Shown in pieces: positions 1 to 8,119 of a stretch of DNA of 64,000 nt; position 1 is the stretch's first letter; each line of letters starts with the position of its first letter. The notes under the pieces are model-generated. The model worked only from the letters and a program-made list of their open reading frames with translations. It did no database searches and was not told where the DNA came from. A program made the translations under genes and the position numbers. Source of the DNA: an uncultured Prevotellaceae bacterium (GTDB lineage Bacteria; Bacteroidota; Bacteroidia; Bacteroidales; Bacteroidaceae); contig CAMNIN010000006.1 of NCBI GenBank assembly GCA_946540735.1, positions 35,498 through 99,497 of the forward strand. Direction: 5' to 3'.

Positions 1-1
1 C

Positions 2-643
2 GAGTCTGAGGCCTTTGCCTCGGCGGACGTGGCTATCGAGTTCACGTCACCCATGGCAGCCTACGGCAACTATCTGAAAGCCTTTGCCAAGAATGTGAAA
101 GTGGTCTCCGGATCCACTGGATGGATGGCAGAGCATGGCGATGATGTGCGCCGGATGTGCAGTGAAGAAGGCAAGACTTTGTTCTGGGCCTCGAATTTCT
201 CTATCGGAGTGGCTATTTTTTCCGCAGTCAACCGTTATTTGGCCCGCATCATGAATGATTTCCCCCAGTATGATGTCGACATGGAGGAAGTGCACCATGT
301 GCATAAACTCGACGCCCCGTCGGGCACGGCCATCACGCTGGCCGAGGAGATCATCGGCAATCTCACCCGCAAGGACAAATGGGTGAAAGGCAGTCTGGTA
401 GCTCCTGACGGCACGGTGACAGGTACTGCAGATCATGCGGATGACGAACTGGTTGTCAACAGCGTCCGCCGCGGCGAGGTGCCAGGCATCCACAGTATCC
501 GCTACGATTCAGAAGCCGATAGCATCACCATCACCCATGATGCCCATTCCCGCAAGGGATTTGCCTTAGGAGCTGTGCTGGCAGCGGAATACACGGCAGA
601 GCATGAGGGACTGCTGACGACAAGTGACCTCTTCAAATTCTAA
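2..643 (+). CDS. dapB: 4-hydroxy-tetrahydrodipicolinate reductase, 5'-truncated by window edge
   Basis: Reduces the DapA product with NAD(P)H in the diaminopimelate/lysine pathway in the cytoplasm. The frame is open from base 2, so the N-terminal Rossmann half (including the GxxGxxG region) lies outside the window and 214 codons remain. What is visible is typical of DapB: ADVAIEFTSP at the end of the nucleotide-binding part, the STGW strand, ASNFSIGV, and the catalytic block EVHHVHKLDAPSGTA with the His pair, the Lys and the substrate-binding GTA. The C-terminal ITHDAHSRKGFALGA stretch is also family-typical. lepB follows 19 nt downstream, so the two are probably co-transcribed. Identification is secure. 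Confidence 0.95.
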   Translation, partial: ESEAFASADVAIEFTSPMAAYGNYLKAFAKNVKVVSGSTGWMAEHGDDVRRMCSEEGKTLFWASNFSIGVAIFSAVNRYLARIMNDFPQYDVDMEEVHHVHKLDAPSGTAITLAEEIIGNLTRKDKWVKGSLVAPDGTVTGTADHADDELVVNSVRRGEVPGIHSIRYDSEADSITITHDAHSRKGFALGAVLAAEYTAEHEGLLTTSDLFKF

Positions 644-662
644 CATCAAACCCCTTACGACA

Positions 663-2105
663 ATGATTGACAAGCGCAAAGCAAAACTCAACATGAAAGT
701 GCAGTGGACGAAGTTCATCATCGTGCTCGTCCTCTATCTGTTGTTCCTTTTCTGGTTGAAAAGTTGGTTGGGACTGATCGTCATACCTTTTATATATGAT
801 GTATATATCTCCAAGAAGATCAACTGGCAGTGGTGGAAGGAGTCAGAAGGCCCTATCCGTTTTGTCATGAGTTGGGTGGATGCTATCGTTTTCGCCCTGG
901 TGGCCGTTTATTTCATCAACCTCTTCTTCTTCCAGAACTATGTCATCCCCTCCAGTTCATTGGAGAAGTCGCTGCTCAGAGGCGATTACTTGTTTGTCAG
1001 CAAGTTGAGTTATGGTCCGCGCATCCCGCAGACCCCCTTGACGATGCCCCTCACGCAGCACACCCTTCCCATTTTCAATACCAAGTCGTATCTTGAGTGG
1101 CCCCATTGGGACTATCGGCGAGTGAAAGGTTTGGGTCATGTGGAGCTCAATGACATCGTCGTTTTCAATTATCCCGCAGGCGACAGTGTGATGATGGCAG
1201 AGAACTACCAAGCTCAGGATTATTACCAGGTCTGCTATCGTTATGGCATGATGAACTATGGCGACAAGGTGCCTACGGACTCTCTCACACCCCAGCAGAA
1301 ATGGGACTATTATCAGCAAGTGATGGCTGTGGGCGGAGCCTTGGTGAAGGATAACCCCGCTGAGTTTGGCGTGCTGTCGTCGCGACCCACCGACCGTCGT
1401 GAGAATTATGTGAAACGGTGCGTGGGACTTCCTGGTCAGACCTTGCAGATCAAGAACAAGATCATCTATTTGGACGGCAAGGCCAACAAGGAGCCCGACA
1501 ATGTGCAGTATACTTATTTTGTCCGTTTGAAGCAAATGATTCCCGACGCCCTCATGGTGGAACTTGGCATCACGCTGGAAGACATTTTCAGTATGAACGC
1601 CAACGGATTCATGCCGATGACACACCGTGCCGCTCAGGAACTCAGCAAGCGCACCGACCTTGTGGAATACGTGCGTGAGGTGAACGACACCGACCGTGTG
1701 GATCAAGGCAAGGTGTATCCCGTCGACGGCGAATATGGATGGACACGCGATAACTACGGTCCGGTATGGATCCCTGCTAAGGGTCAGAAAGTAAAACTCA
1801 CCCTCGACAACATCGCCATCTATGAGCGTCCTATCCGTGTCTATGAGGACAACCAACTGGAGGTGAGAGACGGCAAGATCTTCATCAATGGGCAGGAAGC
1901 CCATGAATACACCTTCAAGATGGATTATTACTGGATGATGGGAGACAACCGCCACAATTCCCTCGACTCCCGTTACTGGGGCTTCGTGCCTGAGGACCAT
2001 GTTGTGGGCAAGCCCATCTTCATCTGGTTGTCGATCAACCCCGAGGAGGTGGGTCCGAAGGTGAGATGGGGAAGACTCTTCAACATGGTGGACAAGATCA
2101 AATGA
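663..2105 (+). CDS. lepB: Signal peptidase I, long Bacteroidetes form
   Basis: Membrane-anchored serine protease that removes signal peptides from exported proteins. I chose ATG 663 (480 aa) because an in-frame ATG at 624 would overlap dapB and add a non-conserved leader. Two hydrophobic N-terminal stretches (FIIVLVLYLLFLFWL and a second near residues 70-90) are the anchors. The nucleophile is Ser99 in PSSSLEKSL and the general base is Lys251 in NYVKRCVGLPG. The C-terminal GDNRHNSLDSRYWG box is intact. About 150 residues separate Ser and Lys, roughly 100 more than in the E. coli enzyme, so there is a large insertion between the catalytic boxes, as is common in this phylum. aat follows after 27 nt. 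Confidence 0.95.
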   Translation: MIDKRKAKLNMKVQWTKFIIVLVLYLLFLFWLKSWLGLIVIPFIYDVYISKKINWQWWKESEGPIRFVMSWVDAIVFALVAVYFINLFFFQNYVIPSSSLEKSLLRGDYLFVSKLSYGPRIPQTPLTMPLTQHTLPIFNTKSYLEWPHWDYRRVKGLGHVELNDIVVFNYPAGDSVMMAENYQAQDYYQVCYRYGMMNYGDKVPTDSLTPQQKWDYYQQVMAVGGALVKDNPAEFGVLSSRPTDRRENYVKRCVGLPGQTLQIKNKIIYLDGKANKEPDNVQYTYFVRLKQMIPDALMVELGITLEDIFSMNANGFMPMTHRAAQELSKRTDLVEYVREVNDTDRVDQGKVYPVDGEYGWTRDNYGPVWIPAKGQKVKLTLDNIAIYERPIRVYEDNQLEVRDGKIFINGQEAHEYTFKMDYYWMMGDNRHNSLDSRYWGFVPEDHVVGKPIFIWLSINPEEVGPKVRWGRLFNMVDKIK

Positions 2106-2132
2106 TCCTCCTGCACCGATTTCCGGCCTGTC

Positions 2133-2795
2133 ATGATATTTCAACTTGACGATCAACTGGCATTCCCTGACCCGCGTTATGGGGAGGCAGATGGATTGCT
2201 TGCAGTGGGCGGCGACCTTTCGGTCGACCGCCTGCTGCTGGCCTATAGCAATGGCATTTTCCCCTGGTACTCCTTCCGTGACAATGAGCAGATCCTCTGG
2301 TTCTGCCCGATGCGGCGTTTTGTCATTTTCCCCTCAGAGATCCATGTCTCGCACTCCATGCGTACCCTTCTCCATAAGGATCTTTATACCTGCTCCATCA
2401 ACATGGCCTTCGACCAGGTGATCCGTCATTGCAGTGAGGCTGATGGCCGCTATGAGCAGAATGGCGCTTGGTTGGGCGAGGATATGATCAATGCCTACAC
2501 CGAACTCCATCGCCAGCATTTTGCTGCCAGTGTGGAAGTATGGGAGGGCCAACGTCTGGTCGGAGGGCTCTATGGGGTCAATATCGGAAGGGCCTTTTTC
2601 GGTGAGAGCATGTTCTCACTGGTGCCCAATGGTAGCAAACTCGCCCTGATCTATCTGGCTCAGTTTCTCCAGAAGCATGGCGGAACCCTCATCGACTGCC
2701 AGTTTGAGACCCCTCACCTCAAATCAATGGGAGGCCGATACATTTCTTACGAGGAATATATGCGTATCCTGAGTGATCGTCCGGCGGAAATGTGA
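2133..2795 (+). CDS. aat: Leucyl/phenylalanyl-tRNA--protein transferase
   Basis: Transfers Leu or Phe from aminoacyl-tRNA to the N-terminus of proteins starting with Lys or Arg, creating primary N-degrons read by ClpS. At 220 aa it has the normal length. Family signatures are present: FPDPRYGEADGLLAVGGDLS, NGIFPWY, the FPSEIHVSHSMR block, GGLYGVNIGRAFFGESMFS and the C-terminal DCQFETPHLKSMGG. It lies directly before clpS and clpA, which places three components of the N-end rule pathway side by side: the enzyme that makes the degron, the adaptor that recognises it and the unfoldase that delivers it to ClpP. clpS has its own promoters, so co-transcription is not required. Confidence 0.96.
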   Translation: MIFQLDDQLAFPDPRYGEADGLLAVGGDLSVDRLLLAYSNGIFPWYSFRDNEQILWFCPMRRFVIFPSEIHVSHSMRTLLHKDLYTCSINMAFDQVIRHCSEADGRYEQNGAWLGEDMINAYTELHRQHFAASVEVWEGQRLVGGLYGVNIGRAFFGESMFSLVPNGSKLALIYLAQFLQKHGGTLIDCQFETPHLKSMGGRYISYEEYMRILSDRPAEM

Positions 2796-2913
2796 GACAT
2801 TGTAAGAAAAACGCTCTTTTGGGGTTTAAATTGATTTTTAATCACCTTATTATAGTTAAAAATTGATATAAATCAAGAAAATGTAAAAAAATATGCAAAA
2901 AAGCAATAAAATA

Positions 2914-2945
2914 CTTGCATAGTATCAATATAACAATTATCTTTG
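2914..2945 (+). promoter_or_regulatory. Candidate promoter P1 upstream of clpS
   Basis: TATCTTTG at 2938-2945 matches the Bacteroidetes -7 consensus TAnnTTTG. A weaker CTTG at 2914-2917 lies 20 nt upstream. Transcription would start near 2952, just before the short hairpin candidate. The surrounding A/T-rich sequence is typical of promoter regions in this window. Confidence 0.55.
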
Positions 2946-2950
2946 CAATG

Positions 2951-3012
2951 TGTTTTTCATAGTATTAGATTTAAGGTTAACAAGGTAGGGACTCAGCGGA
3001 GCCCCATTTTTT
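2951..3012 (+). ncRNA. Candidate short transcript or leader ending in terminator-like hairpin
   Basis: Between two promoters there is a roughly 60-nt stretch with no open frame. It ends in GGGACTC-AGCG-GAGCCCC (2987-3004, one A/C mismatch) followed by ATTTTTTTT. That is the form of an intrinsic terminator, so transcripts from P1 would largely stop here unless they read through into clpS. It could be a small RNA, an attenuated leader of clpS, or simply the terminator of aat. I cannot assign it to a known RNA family. Confidence 0.35.
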
Positions 3013-3023
3013 TTGTCCTTTTC

Positions 3024-3054
3024 TTTGTGGAGTCCTCGGGAAGTGTTAATTTTG
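3024..3054 (+). promoter_or_regulatory. clpS promoter P2, consensus spacing
   Basis: TTTG at 3024-3027, exactly 19 nt, then TAATTTTG at 3047-3054: a full match to the Bacteroidetes sigma-ABfr promoter. Only 7 nt lie between the -7 box and the clpS ATG, so the transcript is expected to start at or within a few nucleotides of the start codon. Confidence 0.7.
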
Positions 3055-3061
3055 CAATATT

Positions 3062-3364
3062 ATGGCAAAGCAACAATCATCTGTCAGCGAGCGACAGCGC
3101 ACCAACCTCAGCGAGCCCCGGCGTTACAAGGTGTATATCCACAATGACGATTTCACGACCATGGAGTTTGTCGTGAAAATCCTTGTCACAGTGTTTTTCA
3201 AAACCGAGGTGGAAGCCGAATCCCTTATGTTGAAGGTTCACCACAGTGATAAGGCTTTAGTAGGCGTGTATAGTTACGACATCGCTGTGTCGAAAGTGCG
3301 GCGTGCCACGCAGATGGCCCGAGATGAAGGCTTTCCCTTACGTTTAAGCTATTTTCCTGAATAA
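3062..3364 (+). CDS. clpS: ClpS adaptor of the ClpAP protease
   Basis: Cytoplasmic adaptor that binds N-degrons (N-terminal Leu, Phe, Tyr, Trp) and hands them to ClpA. It is 100 aa: a flexible N-terminal tail of about 20 residues, then the folded core starting at YKVYIHNDDFTTMEFVVKIL, which contains the NDD/TTMEFV residues that line the N-degron pocket. The VHHSDKALVGVYSYDIAVSKV segment corresponds to the usual VH..G.a..G.yt.eiAe.K part of the family. clpA starts 3 nt after the stop, so the two are translated from one message. The start is supported by the promoter 7 nt upstream. Confidence 0.95.
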   Translation: MAKQQSSVSERQRTNLSEPRRYKVYIHNDDFTTMEFVVKILVTVFFKTEVEAESLMLKVHHSDKALVGVYSYDIAVSKVRRATQMARDEGFPLRLSYFPE

Positions 3365-3367
3365 GTT

Positions 3368-5608
3368 ATGCCACAACTCAGTTATACCCCCCGTGCGTCG
3401 GAGATTCTCCGGCTCACCCTCAAGGTCAAGCAACAATATCGTCATGAGTTCGTCATGCCCGAGCACCTGCTGTTGACCCTCACCGATGATTGGATATTTT
3501 GCAATTCTTTTGAGGAGTTTGGCGAAGATGCGGTACCTGCCATGCGTGATAATCTGAAATCCTATCTGTCGGAAGTGGAGGAAGTGCCTGAAAATGCCGT
3601 GGATTCTTTCACCCTTTCGGAACAAATGGAAAAGACACTCGGTACGGCAGCCACGCAAGTGGCCAATTCCAGTGCTGAGGCCATCGATATCCCCCATTTG
3701 GTGGTGGGCATCCTATCCCTTGATGAGTCAAAGGCCCATTATGAGTTGGCGCTGGCCGTCGGCGGGGACGTGGAGGACTGGTTGAGTGTGCTCATCTCAC
3801 TTTATGAGAATGAGGACGACCGTCAGGAAGAGAGTGAGGGACAGCCCCGCCACGAGGAAGCGTGGCGCACCCAGGTGGTGTGCCTCAATGAACAGGTGGC
3901 GACCCACAATCCGCTGATAGGGCGTGAAGCCGAGCTGGAGCGCACCATTCAGGTGCTATGCCGCAAGGAGAAGAACAATCCTCTGCACATCGGCGAGGCC
4001 GGGGTGGGGAAGACCGCTTTGGTTTACGGCCTTGCTGCCAGGATAGAAGACGGACTGGTGCCGGAGCGGTTGTCGGGCAGCCGCATCTATCAGCTCGACC
4101 TTGGCACGCTATTGGCAGGAACCCAGTTCAGGGGAGATTTTGAGAAACGCATCAAGACCATCATGGACGGCGTGAGGCGTGAGGGAAATGCCATCGTCTA
4201 TATCGACGAGATCCACAACCTGGTGGGAGCAGGTCGCACAAGTGACGGCTCGATGGATGCTTCCAACATGCTCAAGCCCTATCTTGATGCAGGCGACATC
4301 CGCTTCATCGGTTCGACCACTTATGAGGAGTTCAATCGATTCTTTTCCAAGAGCAAAGGTATTGTGAGGCGATTCCAGCAGATCGATATCGAAGAGCCAT
4401 CGGTCGAGGAGACCGTGCGTATCATTATGGGTTTGAAGTCGAAGTATGAGGCTTTTCACCACGTGGTCTATCCCGACGATGTGATTTCCTATGCTGTCAG
4501 TGCCAGTGCGAAATACGTCAATGACCGTTTCCTGCCCGACAAGGCCATAGACCTCATAGATGAGGCAGGAGCGTATCGGGAGATCCACCCGTCGGAAGAA
4601 ATGGGTAATGTAGTGGACAAATCCTTGATCTCAGAGATTTTGTCTAAAGTATGCAAGGTGGATGCCATGGCCATGAAAGATGATGACAACGCCAATCTGG
4701 AGACCCTTCAGCCGCGCATTCTGGCCAGCATCTACGGGCAGGATGAGGCCGTGCGTCAGGTCGTGGAGTCTATCCAGATGTCGAAGGCCGGTCTTTTGGA
4801 AGAAGACAAGCCCTTGGCCTCCCTTTTGTTTGTAGGGCCCACAGGCGTGGGAAAGACCGAGGTGGCCAAGGTGCTGGCCCGTGAGATGGGCGTTCAGCTC
4901 CTGCGTTTCGATATGAGTGAGTATACCGAGAAGCACACGGTGGCCAAATTGATCGGTTCGCCCGCCGGGTATGTCGGTTATGAGGACGGAGGTCTGTTGA
5001 CCGATGCCATCCGCAAGACCCCCAACTGTGTGTTGCTGCTTGACGAAATCGAGAAAGCCCACCCCGACATTTACAATATCCTGCTCCAGGTGATGGACTA
5101 TGCCCGGTTGACCGACAACAAGGGCCGGAAGGCCGATTTCCGCAATGTGGTGCTCATCATGACCTCCAATGCCGGAGCGCAGTATGCCTCACAAGCCTCT
5201 GTGGGTTTTGGCGCCCGTGTGCCGGCGGGAGAGGCGATGATGCGGCAGGTGAAGCGCACGTTCAAGCCCGAGTTTCTCAACCGTTTGTCGTCCACCGTGG
5301 TTTTCAATGACATGGACCGTGTGATGGCCGGTATGATACTTGACAAGAAATTACGTGACTTGCAGCACAAGTTGGATGCTCGCCATGTGACGATGAGGTT
5401 GTCGGAAGAAGGGCGGCAGCTCCTGCTCGACAAAGGCTTTACCCATGAATATGGCGCACGTGAGATTGACCGCGTCATCGCCCACGACCTCAAGCCGATG
5501 TTGATGCGTGAGATCCTTTTCGGCTGGCTCCGCGATGGCGGTGAGGTGGAAGTCAGCGTCGATGGGCAGCAGTTGGCTATTGTCCGCCGAGACGGTCAAA
5601 GTAAGTGA
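3368..5608 (+). CDS. clpA: ATP-dependent Clp protease ATP-binding subunit ClpA
   Basis: AAA+ unfoldase that feeds substrates to ClpP, here presumably with the adaptor encoded just upstream. At 746 aa it matches ClpA in length and lacks the long middle domain of ClpB. Order: Clp N-domain (about 1-150), first AAA+ module with Walker A GEAGVGKT and Walker B IVYIDEIHN, then the second module with GPTGVGKTEVAKVLA and VLLLDEIEKAHPD. The first Walker A reads GEAGVGKT where GEPGVGKT is usual. The tripeptide VGF in SQASVGFGA sits where the ClpP-docking IGL/IGF loop is expected, so ClpP interaction is likely retained. The 3' end overlaps the convergent gene on the other strand by 32 bp. Confidence 0.94.
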   Translation: MPQLSYTPRASEILRLTLKVKQQYRHEFVMPEHLLLTLTDDWIFCNSFEEFGEDAVPAMRDNLKSYLSEVEEVPENAVDSFTLSEQMEKTLGTAATQVANSSAEAIDIPHLVVGILSLDESKAHYELALAVGGDVEDWLSVLISLYENEDDRQEESEGQPRHEEAWRTQVVCLNEQVATHNPLIGREAELERTIQVLCRKEKNNPLHIGEAGVGKTALVYGLAARIEDGLVPERLSGSRIYQLDLGTLLAGTQFRGDFEKRIKTIMDGVRREGNAIVYIDEIHNLVGAGRTSDGSMDASNMLKPYLDAGDIRFIGSTTYEEFNRFFSKSKGIVRRFQQIDIEEPSVEETVRIIMGLKSKYEAFHHVVYPDDVISYAVSASAKYVNDRFLPDKAIDLIDEAGAYREIHPSEEMGNVVDKSLISEILSKVCKVDAMAMKDDDNANLETLQPRILASIYGQDEAVRQVVESIQMSKAGLLEEDKPLASLLFVGPTGVGKTEVAKVLAREMGVQLLRFDMSEYTEKHTVAKLIGSPAGYVGYEDGGLLTDAIRKTPNCVLLLDEIEKAHPDIYNILLQVMDYARLTDNKGRKADFRNVVLIMTSNAGAQYASQASVGFGARVPAGEAMMRQVKRTFKPEFLNRLSSTVVFNDMDRVMAGMILDKKLRDLQHKLDARHVTMRLSEEGRQLLLDKGFTHEYGAREIDRVIAHDLKPMLMREILFGWLRDGGEVEVSVDGQQLAIVRRDGQSK

Positions 5609-6575
5609 TGATTTCCTCCCAGGTCTTGAAGGAGTCGCTGCCGTACTCGATCACGGTGCCCATGAAATTGTCGACGGGCACAGTGTCGATGAGGTAATCG
5701 CCCAGAAGGAGTTGAGGCTGGCATGTGAAGATGACGTGGTTGTAGGCGGGAGCGTCGAAATATTGTTCCGCCCACGACACCGTCTGTTCCATTTCACTGC
5801 GGGCATTGAAGTCAGACGGTCCCACTAAGAATACCTGATAGTTCTCGATCAGCCGTCGGAAAGCTTTCTGCACGCTGCTCCGGGGTTTCCCCCATTTGTC
5901 GCAAGCCGCTTGGAAGGAGATGAGGATGACCGGCCGTTGTCTTCCCTCCTGCAAGTCGTCGATCCACCGGATGACCGGCATCACGGCATGCATGTAGGAG
6001 CGGTCGTCCATGCGGTGCTCCCCATGGAAATGGATGGCTGTGGGATAATGTTGTCTGAAAAGGTCAAAGGTGTCCACCGTCTTGTCCTCGTCGCCGAAAA
6101 GTCCCCATACGCGCTGTCGTTCCGTCTCGTCGACCCGGCTGAAGCACAGTTCTGAAATCCTTTTGTATTCCTTGACCAGATTGTTGTCGACGAAGAATTT
6201 CTGTACGCCATCTTTTCTCGGATTCTGATAAGTCTGATGTCCGGTCAGTCCGTGTTCTGTCATCGTCTCGCCGATTTTGAAAGCCGGATTGATGACGATG
6301 CGGTCGAAGCCATAGAGCATCTCCGTATACATGCCCCCCATGGAAGTGCCGAGAATCAGGTCGGGCTTCTCCTCCTCGCAAAGTCTGTGGAGCAAGTCGA
6401 CCGCCTCTTCGGGATGCAGAGGCATGTCCTCCGCGATGACGGTGGCGTTGCAGAGCACGGAGCGCAGGCGGCTCACTGTGCCAGACTGCGCAGAGGATCC
6501 GAATCCATGTACATACATCACCTTCTTGCCCGCCATCAAGTCGGGAAATTGTTTCAGAAATGGGTTGTCACTCAT
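5577..6575 (-). CDS. YqiA/YcfP-like alpha/beta hydrolase with C-terminal HAD nucleotidase-like domain
   Basis: The first 200 or so residues are a UPF0227 (YqiA/YcfP) esterase-like domain: VMYVHGFGSSA, the nucleophile elbow GTSMGGMYTEM, the RIVINPAF strand, and FGDEDKTVD plus a late MHAV His completing a Ser-Asp-His triad. The last 110 residues look like the C-terminal half of type C 5'(3')-deoxyribonucleotidases (SEMEQTVSWAEQYF, HVIFTCQPQLLLGDYLID, GSDSFKTWEEIITYF). The HAD nucleophile DxD is absent; the equivalent strand reads VILISFQAAC, so this part may be inactive. The start at 6575 (MSDNPF, 332 aa) fits the promoter, whose expected transcription start lies downstream of the alternative ATG at 6596. 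Substrate unknown. Confidence 0.75.
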   Translation of the reverse strand: MSDNPFLKQFPDLMAGKKVMYVHGFGSSAQSGTVSRLRSVLCNATVIAEDMPLHPEEAVDLLHRLCEEEKPDLILGTSMGGMYTEMLYGFDRIVINPAFKIGETMTEHGLTGHQTYQNPRKDGVQKFFVDNNLVKEYKRISELCFSRVDETERQRVWGLFGDEDKTVDTFDLFRQHYPTAIHFHGEHRMDDRSYMHAVMPVIRWIDDLQEGRQRPVILISFQAACDKWGKPRSSVQKAFRRLIENYQVFLVGPSDFNARSEMEQTVSWAEQYFDAPAYNHVIFTCQPQLLLGDYLIDTVPVDNFMGTVIEYGSDSFKTWEEIITYFDRLGGQ

Positions 6576-6597
6576 GGTAAATGAAGCTTTTGTCATG

Positions 6598-6628
6598 CAA
6601 AGATAAATGATTTCGTTTGGAGAAAAGG
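6598..6628 (-). promoter_or_regulatory. Promoter of the YqiA-like gene
   Basis: On the minus strand TATCTTTG occupies 6605-6598, and CTTT (a weak -33) lies about 19 nt upstream. Transcription would begin around 6590, which favours the start codon at 6575 over the one at 6596. Confidence 0.5.
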
Positions 6629-6724
6629 CATGAATGGTAACATTTCTTTTGTCAGTTGTCCGAAATACCGAAGTTTTTTTGTAAATTTGCCTCTTTGAGG
6701 CGAACTTACGTTGTCTCGGGATAA

Positions 6725-6744
6725 AAAATGAATAAATTCATTTT
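6725..6744. promoter_or_regulatory. Operator-like palindrome overlapping the -33 box
   Basis: AAAATGAAT and ATTCATTTT form a perfect 9-bp inverted repeat with the 2-nt spacer AA. Its right arm ends inside the TTTG -33 element of the glycan operon promoter. The same arms at the same offset occur twice in front of the flippase gene (44866-44885 and 44945-44964), which suggests a shared DNA-binding regulator. Confidence 0.55.
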
Positions 6745-6772
6745 GTTCTCCGCTCGACTTTTTGTAAATTTG
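6742..6772 (+). promoter_or_regulatory. Promoter of the glycan degradation operon
   Basis: TTTG (6742-6745), 19 nt, TAAATTTG (6765-6772). The expected transcript starts near 6779 and leaves a leader of about 23 nt before the ATG at 6802. No further promoter of this quality was found between the four genes downstream. Confidence 0.7.
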
Positions 6773-6801
6773 CCTCAAATATCCGCTTAAAAACGTAATT
6801 T

Positions 6802-8079
6802 ATGAGTAACGACAAGTTGCAGCGAGCATTTTTATTGGTGATTCTGGCCGTTTTCCCTTTCTTTTATGCCAGTGCAGGCAAACCCAAGAAGGTGCAGCAG
6901 ACCGACCGGCAGTATTGGGCATCCATCGCCTATAGGCTGGCTCAGCCCGTGCTGGAGAACATGGCCAAGGGAGAGTTGCAGAAAAACATGCAGACCGAGT
7001 ACAGTCCGAGTTTTGACGACCGTAACCGCAAGGTCGTCTACATGGAGACATTCGGCCGCCTGATGGCGGGTATCGCCCCATGGCTCTCGTTGCCCGACGA
7101 TGATACCCCTGAGGGGCAGCAGCGCAAGCAGTTGCGTGAGTGGGCTTTGGCCAGTTACAAGAATGCTGTCGATCCTGCATCGCCTGATTACCTGTTGTGG
7201 CAGGGAGCAGGCCAGGCCTTGGTAGATGCCGCTTACGTGGCGGAGAGTTTCCTGCGTGCCTACGATCAGTTGTGGGTGCCCCTCGACGATGTTACCAAGC
7301 AGCGTTATATCAAGGAGTTCACCGGTCTGCGTCGTGTGGACCCCCCATATACCAACTGGTTTTTGTTCTCTTCCATCCTGGAGAGTTTCATGGCCAAATG
7401 TGGAGCGCCATACGATGAGTTCCGTGTCAATACCGCCTGCCGGAAGACCGAGGAATGGTATGTGGGCGACGGTTGGTACGCCGACGGTCCTGTCTTCGCA
7501 TTCGATTATTACTCCAGTTATGTGTTTCATGCCATGTATCTTGAGACATTGCAAGCCATGAAGGATGCCAAGGCCAACACCCGCATCGACTACAAGAAGT
7601 ATTATGACCGCGCCCTCAAGAGGGCACAGAAGTTTGCCGTCATCCTCGAGCGTTTCATCTCCCCCGAAGGCACCTTCCCCGTCATCGGCCGCAGCACCCC
7701 CTACCGACTGGCCGCCATGCAGCCCCTTGCGCTGATGGCCTGGTATCAGACGTTGCCGAAAGAACTGTCCAACGGGCAAGTGCGCGCCGCCCTCACCAAG
7801 GTGATCCACCGCATGTTCGACTACCAGAACAATTTCAATGAGGGAGGCTTCCTGACCATCGGTTTCTGTGGCTCCCAGCCCGAGACCGCCGATTGGTATA
7901 CGAACAACGGCAGTCTTTATATGACCTCGTTGACCCTGATGCCCCTGGGACTTCCCGCCGACCATCCCTTCTGGACCGATGAGGCCCAGCCCTGGACCCA
8001 GGTGAAGGCATGGGGCGGCCAGCCCTTCCCCAAAGACCACCGTTGGGCAGATGACCCTGCCACACCAGATAAATGGTGA
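6802..8079 (+). CDS. DUF2264 domain protein, secreted
   Basis: 425 aa with an N-terminal signal peptide (AFLLVILAVFPFFYASAG). The rest is one DUF2264 domain: RQYWASIAYRLAQPVLENMA, YMETFGRLMAGIAPWLSL and NWFLFSSILESF are typical, and the pattern of aromatic residues and helices is that of an alpha/alpha-toroid. DUF2264 proteins are found in Bacteroidetes polysaccharide loci beside pectin enzymes, but no activity is firmly assigned to my knowledge. Here it is the first gene of an operon with GH105, GH2 and GH51, so a role in handling rhamnogalacturonan fragments is inferred. The conserved DDGWYADG-like segment reads GDGWYADGPVFAFDYY. Confidence 0.88.
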   Translation: MSNDKLQRAFLLVILAVFPFFYASAGKPKKVQQTDRQYWASIAYRLAQPVLENMAKGELQKNMQTEYSPSFDDRNRKVVYMETFGRLMAGIAPWLSLPDDDTPEGQQRKQLREWALASYKNAVDPASPDYLLWQGAGQALVDAAYVAESFLRAYDQLWVPLDDVTKQRYIKEFTGLRRVDPPYTNWFLFSSILESFMAKCGAPYDEFRVNTACRKTEEWYVGDGWYADGPVFAFDYYSSYVFHAMYLETLQAMKDAKANTRIDYKKYYDRALKRAQKFAVILERFISPEGTFPVIGRSTPYRLAAMQPLALMAWYQTLPKELSNGQVRAALTKVIHRMFDYQNNFNEGGFLTIGFCGSQPETADWYTNNGSLYMTSLTLMPLGLPADHPFWTDEAQPWTQVKAWGGQPFPKDHRWADDPATPDKW

Positions 8080-8119
8080 ACCACGGGCATCTGTTGAACG
8101 TATAATACCTTACTCCTCC

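Larger units (their letters stand above)
6676..6776 (+). repeat. 18-bp direct repeat carrying a -7 box
   Basis: The 18 bases TTTTTGTAAATTTGCCTC occur at 6676-6693 and again, identically, at 6759-6776, 83 bp apart. Each contains TAAATTTG. Only the second copy has a TTTG box at the right distance, so the first may be a decayed duplicate promoter. The arrangement recalls the clear promoter duplication at 44837-44980. Confidence 0.6.
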
